Shown here one piece after another: positions 18,310 through 25,709 of a stretch of DNA of 58,854 bases. The stretch is taken from the NCBI RefSeq assembly GCF_020829445.1, contig NZ_JAIVFV010000026.1, forward strand, positions 1 to 58,854, given 5' to 3'. Every line of letters starts with the position of its first letter. Positions within the stretch are counted from its first letter, which is position 1. The notes under the pieces were generated by a model. It worked only from the letters and a program-made list of their open reading frames with translations, was not told where the DNA came from and did no database searches. The stretch comes from Nostoc sp. CHAB 5836 (GTDB taxonomy: Bacteria; Cyanobacteriota; Cyanobacteriia; Cyanobacteriales; Nostocaceae). The position numbers and the translations under genes are program-made.

Positions 18310-18486
18310 TTATATTTTAGCGTGAATGGCTATTTTAGTTTCTTTCCAATCTGTGACTGGGACAATAACCTTCAAAGGCAAAATCCCAATAGCATTATCA
18401 TTAACTATGATACAAGGACGTTTTTTGCTAATTTCTGTCCCTACTGTTGGATCTAAATTAACTAACCAGACTTCACCTCTGTACAT
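18310..18486 (-). pseudogene. Truncated MazF/PemK toxin
   Basis: 58 residues from ATG 18486, beginning YRGEVWLVNLDPTVGTEISK and RPCIIVNDNAIG, the unmistakable MazF/PemK N-terminus with the conserved Arg and the RP(C)xxxV strand. A stop follows at VTDWKETKIAIHAKI, so roughly the second half of the usual ~110-residue fold is missing. Such a fragment is unlikely to be an active RNase. An ATG nine codons upstream (18513) is also in frame. Confidence 0.75.
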
Positions 18487-18746
18487 AATTATCTGAATTG
18501 TGGAAGTCTTCATCTCGATAGTAGCAAAAGTCTTCTCCCTCTAAGTCAGAGAATATATCTAATTCACTACCAGGTGCATAATCTGGAATAGCTGTCATTG
18601 CGGAAGCGTGTTAATTGGCGTTTTTGCTCATCTTTGGTAAGTGAGTGTTTTTCTTGAAGAACCAATTGCAGGGCTGATTCAGCTATCTTTAGCTGATCGC
18701 TTATGCTCAAACTTGGAAGTGCTTGGAGAATTTCTTTGATTTGCAT
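18473..18746 (-). pseudogene. Frameshifted antitoxin of the MazF remnant
   Basis: Two overlapping frames form one protein if one base is removed near 18610. The first, from ATG 18746, reads MQIKEILQALPSLSISDQLK and continues IAESALQLVLQEKHSLTKDE. The second, in the next frame, reads ASAMTAIPDYAPGSELDIF and SDLEGEDFCYYRDEDF. The second half ends overlapping the mazF start. This is a known Nostoc antitoxin layout. With the truncated toxin, the whole module is decaying. Confidence 0.65.
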
Positions 18747-18835
18747 ATAAGTTTATAGAGTCGAGCTATTATTGATCCTAATCAAAATATGGCGTTTACA
18801 GTGTGCGTTAGCATAACTTACCGCAGGTATCCCCT

Positions 18836-18966
18836 CTTTTCTCCTTCCTCTGTGTTCTCTGCGCCTCTGTGGTTCGTTAAAAAGAGCGATCGCTAGATAT
18901 CCAGCGTGCGATCGCTCTCTTCTGACTCTGTGTTCTCTGCGGTTCGTTAAAAAGAGCGATCGCACA
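18836..18966. repeat. Composite repeat flanking toxin-antitoxin genes, copy 2
   Basis: Two units of TGTGTTCTCTGCGCCTCTG...GTTCGTTAAAAAGAGCGATC with the linker CCAGCGTGCGATCGCTCT. It separates the broken mazF module from the RelE module. Confidence 0.75.
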
Positions 18967-18990
18967 ATTCCACAAAGTAACTAATTTGAC

Positions 18991-19263
18991 TCACTTTGGA
19001 AAATATCGATAAATATCTTTACGATGTAGCACACGCTGAAATATTAGTGTTTCAGCGTCAAATATAATCCCGATCCGATAATCACCTATACGAATACGAT
19101 AAATATCATCATATCCTTGCAGCTTTTTAATGTTAGTAATTTCGTCAAAGTTAGCTATTTGTGGTATTTCTTCAAAAGCAAGTACTTTAATAGTCTCATA
19201 GTAAGGTGTACTTTTTAGTGCTTTTAAATCTTTAATAAAGCTGGATAGATACTGGGTATTCAC
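18991..19263 (-). CDS. RelE/ParE-family toxin
   Basis: 90 residues. The pattern NIKKLQGYDDIYRIRIGDYR-IGIIF followed by LHRKDIYRYFP is the RelE/ParE fold core, with basic residues on the last strands and a C-terminal Tyr-Arg-Tyr. As RelE it would cut mRNA in the ribosome; as ParE it would act on gyrase; the sequence does not decide. The start is GTG at 19263, overlapping the antitoxin TGA by four bases (GTGA). Confidence 0.85.
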   Translation of the reverse strand: MNTQYLSSFIKDLKALKSTPYYETIKVLAFEEIPQIANFDEITNIKKLQGYDDIYRIRIGDYRIGIIFDAETLIFQRVLHRKDIYRYFPK

Positions 19264-19487
19264 TCTCTTTCTAATTCCGCTAACGCCTCATTAATATTTA
19301 ATGGTGTTTCTTGTTGTACTTCCTTGATTGCTAATATCAATCCTTCATCTTCAATTACTTCTAATAAGCGTAGATAGTCTGGAAAATCTATAATTACTTT
19401 ACGAATGTTACCTTGAGTATCTGTGATTAATTCTTGAGCAAATGGGTATTGATCGATTTTCATTTGGGTATTAGTGCTTGTAATCAT
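19260..19487 (-). CDS. Antitoxin of the RelE/ParE pair
   Basis: 75 residues from ATG 19487; ATG 19463 (MKIDQYPF) is an equally good start. The segment TQGNIRKVIIDFPDYLRLLE is the usual N-terminal part of cyanobacterial antitoxins of this type, and DEGLILAIKEVQQ...NINEALAELERE is an acidic helical tail that would wrap the toxin. Four-base overlap with the toxin gene. Confidence 0.75.
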   Translation of the reverse strand: MITSTNTQMKIDQYPFAQELITDTQGNIRKVIIDFPDYLRLLEVIEDEGLILAIKEVQQETPLNINEALAELERE

Positions 19488-19623
19488 AGAGAATTTGATT
19501 ACCTTTACATAGTACAAGTATAGAAGATTTTGAGTAGGCGATCGCTTCGCTGCAACTTTGCGCGAAACAAAAAAGTGATATCCGAAACTCCCGCGATCGC
19601 AACTCAACCACCACAATAGGATC

Positions 19624-19752
19624 ATCATCTTCTGACTCTGTGTTCTCTGCGCCTCTGTGGTTCGTTAAAAAGAGCGTAGGCGAAGCCCGCCGTTCGCGTA
19701 GCGTCTCTAAGAGTTGGCATCGCCTGCAAAATCTCTAGTGTGCGATCGCTCT
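19624..19752. repeat. Composite repeat flanking toxin-antitoxin genes, copy 3
   Basis: TTCTGACTCTGTGTTCTCTG...GTTCGTTAAAAAGAGCG, then CGTTCGCGTAGCGTCTCTAA and GTGTGCGATCGCTCT. The second half aligns with 17330-17390. Confidence 0.75.
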
Positions 19753-19761
19753 GCAATATAA

Positions 19762-20211
19762 TTAAGACTGCGGTGTAACACTGCGCGGATCAACAACTAC
19801 AATCGCAGAAAAACGTTTAAAGTCATCAATGTTAAATGTAAGTAGGTGTGTAATATTGTATGTTGTCATCGCCGCAACTAAACGTGTATCATGCACTTGT
19901 TTTCCCATAACTTGGTATTTAACAATTAGAGATTCCCACTCACCAAAAATAGCAGGTGTATCAAGGTGTAGTATAAATATCTTCTTGAGTTTATCAGTTT
20001 CTTCTAATGCTTGAGCCGTGGATAACCCTAAACCATTACTATTAATTGGTCTTGTAGCAACAGCCCAAAACTCAATGAGATTCTGTGGAATTATATATAA
20101 TAATTCTCCTTGTCTCTTGAGCATCAATATCGCTCTTTGAGTATCAAAGTGCATTGGGCTATTCTTCTGTACCAAACGCAGCAAAATATTAGTATCCACC
20201 AAATAGCTCAT
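19762..20211 (-). CDS. vapC: PIN-domain toxin VapC
   Basis: 149 residues. Clear VapC: MSYLVDTNILLRLVQ with Asp6 and Asn8, then PQNLIEFWAVATRP (Glu about 47), then VHDTRLVAAMTTYNITHLLT (Asp about 107) and FNIDDFKRF (Asp about 128-129). This completes the PIN acidic tetrad, so it should be an active RNase. Overlaps its antitoxin by four bases. Confidence 0.88.
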   Translation of the reverse strand: MSYLVDTNILLRLVQKNSPMHFDTQRAILMLKRQGELLYIIPQNLIEFWAVATRPINSNGLGLSTAQALEETDKLKKIFILHLDTPAIFGEWESLIVKYQVMGKQVHDTRLVAAMTTYNITHLLTFNIDDFKRFSAIVVVDPRSVTPQS

Positions 20212-20486
20212 AACATTTCATCTTCTCTGGTGTAAATACTCTCTCGACTAATCGCTGCATCTGAAAGTGCTAGTGCTAAAGAAAAAGCAGGACTATTTAT
20301 TAAATCTGTTAATATAGCTTCCCATTCTTCCTGAGTTGATACTTGATAAAATTTTTTTTCTTCGTGGCTGGTTAAACTGTTTTCAATCAGAGATGCAAGA
20401 TAAGCTTCTACCGATAAACCTTGTGCAGTAGCTTCAGCAATGAGACGAGCTTCTATTTCTGGTTTCAGTTGTAACCGTATAGTCAT
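20208..20486 (-). CDS. VapB-type antitoxin
   Basis: 92 residues. Begins MTIRLQLKPEIEARLIAEAT, a ribbon-helix-helix-like N-terminus that could bind the operator, followed by LSVEAYLASLIE and a C-terminal helical part. Directly upstream of vapC with overlapping stop/start. About 20 bp upstream lies KDFCYYPDEDFYNLGT coding debris, a fragment of the same antitoxin end seen at 18473. Confidence 0.75.
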   Translation of the reverse strand: MTIRLQLKPEIEARLIAEATAQGLSVEAYLASLIENSLTSHEEKKFYQVSTQEEWEAILTDLINSPAFSLALALSDAAISRESIYTREDEML

Positions 20487-20561
20487 TTCTTGTCTCCTAA
20501 GTCCCTAAATTGTAGAAGTCTTCATCTGGATAATAGCAAAAGTCTTTTGCCTCGATTATGA

Positions 20562-21431
20562 TTAATTTGGAAAAAAATCAGAATCTAAGGTTTCATCAAC
20601 AGAAAAAGGATAGTCTTTGGGAAAAATAGACAGAGGAAGACCTGTTTCAATAGATGCTTCTTTTCTAGCGTGTTGGTAACAACTGTCAAAAACTTCCGTG
20701 TAATAGTATTTTAAGCTAGGACTATCTACAAATGCTTCTTGTAATCTTTGACGATGTTCATAGATTGTATATAACCAGCTATTAGATCGGTTTTGGGGTT
20801 GAAATTTGTATTTGAGAAGGTGCATTAAAAGCACTCTAAGATGACTCCTTAAAGCATTTTTATCACTTCTTCCCATACTTTCAATCTCTTCAATTAAATT
20901 TTCTAAAGCGCTAGCCCTTTCTGTCCAAAAGGCAAACATGGCAAAGGTGTACTGAATCAAAAACCGCAAAGTAAAAGCTAGTCCCGCCGCCAATATAAAG
21001 AGCAAAAATCTATCCCAGCTTGGTATCCAAAAAGCCTGAGGATAGAGAACAAAAAATAATCCTACTAATAAAAAAGCAAAGTTTAAACGAGCAAATCTTT
21101 CAGAAATATGGGATGCAACGTGATGCCATACTGGGTCGAGGGGTTGTAGTAACTTGGGTGAAAGCTTGCCTTGCACAATCTCCCTTTCAAACTCCCAAAT
21201 TACCCAAACAACTGTGAGTTGTCTGACAATGAAAACCGTGATGAAGTAACGGGCAAAATCCACAGGTGATAGCCCAAATTGTCCTCCTTGTGCTGCCTGT
21301 ATCCAGACACCCATGAGGATAATTGGCAAAGACCCAGCTAAAACCCATAATATTAGTTCTGCTCGATACTCAACCATATAGGCGTAGTATATTAACAGTA
21401 AAGTTACGGCTTTTCTGATTATCTGCTTCAT
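20562..21431 (-). CDS. Chimeric ABC-2 permease fused to a DUF29 domain
   Basis: 289 residues. Residues 1-175 are the first two thirds of a cyanobacterial ABC-2-type permease (DUF990-like): MKQIIRKAVTLLLIYYAYMV, several membrane helices, and YTFAMFAFWTERASALE. From about residue 176 the sequence switches to the C-terminal two thirds of a DUF29 protein: ENLIEEIESMGRSDKNALRS, HLLKYKFQP and SIFPKDYPFSVDETL. The final permease helices and the DUF29 N-terminus are both missing, so this looks like a fusion by deletion or recombination near base 20900. Start ATG at 21431 preceded by GGAAG. It is downstream of its ATPase; export function is probably lost. Confidence 0.75.
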   Translation of the reverse strand: MKQIIRKAVTLLLIYYAYMVEYRAELILWVLAGSLPIILMGVWIQAAQGGQFGLSPVDFARYFITVFIVRQLTVVWVIWEFEREIVQGKLSPKLLQPLDPVWHHVASHISERFARLNFAFLLVGLFFVLYPQAFWIPSWDRFLLFILAAGLAFTLRFLIQYTFAMFAFWTERASALENLIEEIESMGRSDKNALRSHLRVLLMHLLKYKFQPQNRSNSWLYTIYEHRQRLQEAFVDSPSLKYYYTEVFDSCYQHARKEASIETGLPLSIFPKDYPFSVDETLDSDFFPN

Positions 21432-21474
21432 TTCTTCACTTCCCACTACAAAAATTACTCACCTTCACCACTCC

Positions 21475-22455
21475 CTACACAACACCTGCCTGAAAAACTC
21501 GTCCAATTACTTCTTCCACAGACGGTTCGGTGACAGTTAAATCAATTACCTCCAAATCCGCTAAAATCTGAGATACGGTGCGCGTGAGCGCTTCTCGCTG
21601 TACCATAAAACGCACTGCTCGCCCTTCTAAGAGTTTCACATCACCATAGGTCATAAGTTTTTCTATTGGTAAAGGTTGGGCTAACTCTATATAGACTTCT
21701 CGGTAAGGAGCAAAACTTTCCAGCAGTCCATCTAAGCTTCCGTCATACATCAGCCTTCCCTGGTGAATCAACAGTACCCGTTGACATAAAGCTGTGATGT
21801 CAGCCATGTAATGACTGGTCAAAAGCACTGTAGCCTGATAACGCTGATTGTACTCGCGCAAGAACTCGCGCACTGCTGCTTGAGCATTTACATCCAATCC
21901 CAGCGTCGGTTCATCTAAGAACAATACGTGGGGACGATGCAAAAGTGCTGCCAATAATTCTGCCTTCATTCGCTCACCCAAAGACAGCTTCCGCACTGGT
22001 TGGGTAAGTTTGCCTTCCAGGGAAAGCATCTCTGTTAATTCTCCTACCCGCCGTTGGAATTCTTTATCAGAAATGTTGTATACAGCAGCATTAATTTTCA
22101 AAGAATCGAGCGCTGGTAAGTCCCAAATTAACTGCTGCTTTTGCCCCATTACCAAGGTAATTTTTTGTAAAAATGCTTCTTTACGATCAAAGGGAACTTG
22201 TCCAGCGACTCTGACTGTACCGCTAGAGGGATGAATCAACCCTGTGAGCATTTTGAGTGTGGTAGTTTTACCAGCACCATTTGGGCCTAAAAACCCCACT
22301 ATTTCACCAGGGGCAATTTCAAAAGAAACATTCTGAACTGCTTTAATTGAGCGGTAAGTGCGGCGAAAAAAATGCTTGATTGTACCTTTAATTCCCGGAC
22401 TTTTAACTGCCACTGGATAATATTTACTCAGATTTTCAGCAATGATGATTGACAT
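21475..22455 (-). CDS. ABC transporter ATP-binding protein
   Basis: 326 residues. Walker A GPNGAGKTTT, signature LSLGERMKAELLAALL, Walker B VLFLDEPTLGLDV and an H-loop LLTSHYM are all intact. N-terminus MSIIIAENLSKYYPVAV; C-terminal extension of about 80 residues as in DrrA/NatA-type exporters. It would energise the ABC-2 permease that follows 43 bp downstream, but that permease is truncated and fused, and no second permease gene is near. Start at 22455; in-frame codons upstream to 22530 lack homology. Confidence 0.9.
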   Translation of the reverse strand: MSIIIAENLSKYYPVAVKSPGIKGTIKHFFRRTYRSIKAVQNVSFEIAPGEIVGFLGPNGAGKTTTLKMLTGLIHPSSGTVRVAGQVPFDRKEAFLQKITLVMGQKQQLIWDLPALDSLKINAAVYNISDKEFQRRVGELTEMLSLEGKLTQPVRKLSLGERMKAELLAALLHRPHVLFLDEPTLGLDVNAQAAVREFLREYNQRYQATVLLTSHYMADITALCQRVLLIHQGRLMYDGSLDGLLESFAPYREVYIELAQPLPIEKLMTYGDVKLLEGRAVRFMVQREALTRTVSQILADLEVIDLTVTEPSVEEVIGRVFQAGVV

Positions 22456-22560
22456 ATTTTTTATATTAGAACCGATTTTAGATTTGAGATTTTTCTTCAA
22501 TCGAAAATCCAAGTTGCGCTTCCAGCACACCTTTGGTGCGACTCAAAATGTAAAATGGTT

Positions 22561-24207
22561 TTACCGTAAACGCCCCGATCGCAATGTGCTAATAATTAAC
22601 CACAAACCCAATAAACTAGCGACTGCAAACAGGGTGGTGCTTAAAAAAGATAGCTGTGTTGTCTGCGCTCTGGTGGAAATAATTGCTGCACCCATAATCA
22701 GGGAACCCACTAATATACTAAAAGATAGTCGGTTAGCAGCATCGTCCATAGTGCGCCGTACACCATCTAAACCTCGTAGTGATAGATTCCACTGTAAGGT
22801 TTCCGAGGTAACTCGGTCTAATAATAGTTCAATTTGGCGGGGAGATTGGAGAGACAGACTTTTGATATCTAAAGCTGTGCGTAATAGCGATCGCACCGGA
22901 TTATCACCGAGTAATTGCCGACGAAACAAGTCTGTAATTAATGGTTTGACTTCATCGAAAAAATTAAGCTCTGGGTTGAATGTCCGTGCTACACCCTCTA
23001 AATTCGCCAGGGTTTTGGCATACAAACCCATATTACTAGGCAACCTAATTTTGTTGTTGCGGGCAACTTGTAATACTTCATAAATTATCTGACTGAAGTT
23101 TATTTGGGTTAGGCTGACATTGTGATACTTTCGCAACATGCGATCGTAATCATTTTCTAACCGTGATAAAATCACTGGTTGAGCAGAATCTGATAGCTGC
23201 AAAGTTAATTGAGCGCATCTTTGAGCATCTAAATCAACGATCGCTAACAACATCTCTGTTAAAATCTGCTGTGTACGGGGATCAAGTCTTCCCACCATGC
23301 CACAGTCTAAGAGGGCAACACGACCATCTTTGAGATAGAATAAGTTTCCTGGATGGGGATCAGCGTGAAAAAACCCATCAATATATAGTTGTTGAAAAAA
23401 TACCCGAAATAATAAAGTAGTTATTTCTTTACGCTCTACAGCCGGGTCTTTACCATTAGTGTTGTTGTTCAAATCCGCCGACAGAAACGGCACGCCATCC
23501 AGCCATTCCATCACCAGTAATTTTGCTGTGGTCAATTCCCAGTTAATTTGTGCAACCACTATTTGCGTGGGATCGAACCAGCGACTTTTAGATAAGTTCC
23601 GCCGCAGTTGGTCTGTAAAACCCGCTTCCCGTGTAAAATCTAACTCGGCTTCTAAGGCTTTGGTAAATTCTTCGGCGATGGATTTGATCTCGTAGGTTTG
23701 CCCAAACTCAGTCCGCGCCACTAAATCGGCAATACCTTGAATTAAAGCAATATCTTGGGCGATCGTAATATCAATTCCCGGACGTTGCACTTTCAGAGCA
23801 ACTTCTCGACCATCTATTAATGTAGCTCGATGTGTCTGAGCAATTGAGCCGGCGGCTACTGGGATCGGGTTAACTGTGCTGAAGGTTTCTGCTAGTGAAA
23901 GTTTTAATTCTTTACGGAGGATTATTTCTATCTCTGACCAAGGAACTGGCGGTACTTCGTCTTGTAGAGTTGATAGTTCCTCAATATAGGCGGCGTTGAG
24001 TAAATCTGGACGGGTAGAAAGTAGCTGACCAAGTTTAACGTAAACTGGCCCCAAGTCTACTAGGATATTTTTTAAAACCGCAGGTGTAGGTAGCTGCGGT
24101 TCATCAGCTTTGCCACCAGTAAGTAACCTTCGCATATAGTCCCAGCCATTGCGAAGGAAGACTTCAAGGATTTCTCGTTGACGGGGAACAGTTTGAGTGA
24201 GGAACAT
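22561..24207 (-). CDS. AarF/UbiB (ABC1) family kinase-like protein
   Basis: 548 residues. ABC1/UbiB family: KxGQ motif [16 protein letters not shown], an Ala-rich loop [22 protein letters not shown] (ATP-site Lys), [13 protein letters not shown] catalytic region and LLDCGMVG (metal Asp). The C-terminus has two membrane helices. Members support prenylquinone synthesis and, in cyanobacteria and plastids, stress tolerance. ATG at 24207 ([16 protein letters not shown]) fits the family. The frame stays open upstream to 24378 through a tandem repeat that would encode His-Pro runs; I reject that extension. Confidence 0.9.
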   Translation of the reverse strand: MFLTQTVPRQREILEVFLRNGWDYMRRLLTGGKADEPQLPTPAVLKNILVDLGPVYVKLGQLLSTRPDLLNAAYIEELSTLQDEVPPVPWSEIEIILRKELKLSLAETFSTVNPIPVAAGSIAQTHRATLIDGREVALKVQRPGIDITIAQDIALIQGIADLVARTEFGQTYEIKSIAEEFTKALEAELDFTREAGFTDQLRRNLSKSRWFDPTQIVVAQINWELTTAKLLVMEWLDGVPFLSADLNNNTNGKDPAVERKEITTLLFRVFFQQLYIDGFFHADPHPGNLFYLKDGRVALLDCGMVGRLDPRTQQILTEMLLAIVDLDAQRCAQLTLQLSDSAQPVILSRLENDYDRMLRKYHNVSLTQINFSQIIYEVLQVARNNKIRLPSNMGLYAKTLANLEGVARTFNPELNFFDEVKPLITDLFRRQLLGDNPVRSLLRTALDIKSLSLQSPRQIELLLDRVTSETLQWNLSLRGLDGVRRTMDDAANRLSFSILVGSLIMGAAIISTRAQTTQLSFLSTTLFAVASLLGLWLIISTLRSGRLR

Positions 24208-24217
24208 TTTGAGAAGT

Positions 24218-24372
24218 TGGGGATGAGGGAGATGAGGGGGATAAGGGGGATGAGGGGGATGAGGGGGATGAGGGAGATGGGGGGGATGAGGGGGATGGGG
24301 CGGCAAAGAAAGAATTTTCTCAGTGCCCCATGCCCTATGCCCTATGCCCAATTCCCAATGCCCAATGCCCAA
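24218..24372. repeat. GGGGGATGA nonamers and GCCCAAT heptamers upstream of AarF gene
   Basis: About eight degenerate units of GGGGGATGAG / GGGAGATGAG (24220-24300), then CCCTATG/CCCAATG heptamers (24325-24370). Multiples of nine keep an open frame on the minus strand. Confidence 0.8.
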
Positions 24373-24427
24373 AGTCAAGTTATAATAGAGAAATAGGCTT
24401 TTTCGCCTCTGCCAAGGGTTTTAACTT

Positions 24428-25594
24428 TTATAGCAGGTCGGTAAATCGGGAATCGCTTTGGAGGATTTTGAGGATCTGCTTGATTTCCTGGGTACGTTCT
24501 TTTTTGACAACGAGGGTGACATTGCGATCGCGCACAATCACCACGTCCTCTAAACCAATTGTAACAACTACATCCTCTGGATTTGAGGCGTAAATAATCG
24601 CCCCCTGCGTATCTAACCCTACATGAGTACCGAGTTCCACATTGGGAGTATCTTCCGTTTTCAGTAAGCGTTCGATCGCATTCCAATCTCCTAAATCATC
24701 CCAACCAAAATCAACTGGCAAAACGTATGCTAGAGTGGTCTTTTCCATTAACGCATAGTCTATACTCTTCTTAGGCAACTGGGGATAGATATCAGGGCCA
24801 TGTTGTTCTAAAGGTTCGATAATTTCTGGAGCATGGGTATGCAGTTCCTTGAGGACAACCCCTGCCCGAAAAACGAACATTCCACTATTCCAGCTAAAAC
24901 GTCCCGTAGATAAAAAAGTTTCTGCCGTTTCCCGGTTGGGCTTTTCGGTAAAACGGTTGACGTGATAAGCTGGCAACTCATTAAAGCTACCTATTTTTTC
25001 ACCTTGTTCAATGTAGCCGTAACCGGTTGATGGAAAAGTAGGCTTGATCCCCAGTGTAACGATCGCTGCTGTGCTTGCTGCCAGTTCCGTAGCCGCACTT
25101 AATGTGTGTGCAAAGGCCTCTTGGTCAGCAATCCAGTGGTCAGCAGGGAAAAAGCCAATCACAGCGTCTTCTCCATAGCGCTGTTTGATTTTTAAACTTG
25201 TCCAAGCAACGGCTGCGGCAGTGTCTCTTCCTTCCGACTCAATCAGCAAGTTTTCAACTGGTAGATCAGGTAATTGTTGGCGTACCCCTTCAGCTATCTG
25301 ACTAGAAGTGATCACCCACAAGGAATCCCACCCCTTTCGGGTTCGCCAGTCGCCTGCGGAGGAGCCAGCGCGGTCTTGGGGGTTTCCCCCATGAGCGACT
25401 GGCGTTGGAAACCCTCGCGCAGCGCTGGACTCACCGCCACCGAGTTCAATCAATCGATCGGCGGTTGCTTGTAATAAACTTCTAGAGCTACCATCAAGAC
25501 TTAAAAATTGCTTGGGTCGGTCTTTGCGACTCAAGGGCCAAAAACGTTCACCTTTACCACCAGCAAGGATTACGGGGAACAATAAAGTATTCAT
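24428..25594 (-). CDS. manC: Mannose-1-phosphate guanylyltransferase with in-frame repeat insertion
   Basis: 388 residues. Makes GDP-mannose for polysaccharides and glycans. N-terminal nucleotide loop FPVILAGGKGERFWPLSRKD-RPKQFL, then VIGFFPADHWI, NSGMFVF and VDFGWDDLGDW are diagnostic. Residues about 53-88 (ESSAARGFPTPVAHGGNPQD...) match no part of the family and are encoded by a dispersed DNA repeat at 25331-25438. They sit between ADRLIELGG and WDSLWVITS, so the frame is kept. Start ATG at 25594 (MNTLLFPVIL); a GTG at 25606 is in frame. Confidence 0.9.
   Translation of the reverse strand: MNTLLFPVILAGGKGERFWPLSRKDRPKQFLSLDGSSRSLLQATADRLIELGGGESSAARGFPTPVAHGGNPQDRAGSSAGDWRTRKGWDSLWVITSSQIAEGVRQQLPDLPVENLLIESEGRDTAAAVAWTSLKIKQRYGEDAVIGFFPADHWIADQEAFAHTLSAATELAASTAAIVTLGIKPTFPSTGYGYIEQGEKIGSFNELPAYHVNRFTEKPNRETAETFLSTGRFSWNSGMFVFRAGVVLKELHTHAPEIIEPLEQHGPDIYPQLPKKSIDYALMEKTTLAYVLPVDFGWDDLGDWNAIERLLKTEDTPNVELGTHVGLDTQGAIIYASNPEDVVVTIGLEDVVIVRDRNVTLVVKKERTQEIKQILKILQSDSRFTDLL
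25331..25438. repeat. 108-bp dispersed repeat inside manC
   Basis: Centre GAGCCAGCGCGGTCTTGGGG followed by GTTTCCCCCATGAGCGACTG, bracketed by GCCAGTCGC (25345-25353) and GCGACTGGC (25395-25403), with outer GGGTT/AACCC pairing. A longer copy of the same core lies at 38100-38168. Exactly 36 codons long. Confidence 0.8.
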
Positions 25595-25709
25595 GTTGTC
25601 ATACACGCCTACCGAAGAACATTACAAGTTTACAGTGAGCTTTTCCACTGGCAATATTTGTAGCTTGGATTAACATACTTTTAGGGAGTGGTTGAGTGGG
25701 GAGATAATT

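Noticed and set aside
18753..18965. Minus-strand open frame of 70 codons in the toxin-antitoxin island
   Set aside because: Translation of the TCTGCGCCTCTGTGG repeat; no homology.
24207..24378. N-terminal extension of the AarF-family protein
   Set aside because: Encoded by tandem repeats; family N-terminus starts at [10 protein letters not shown].
25274..25474. Plus-strand open frame across the manC insertion
   Set aside because: Antisense to manC and made of repeat sequence.
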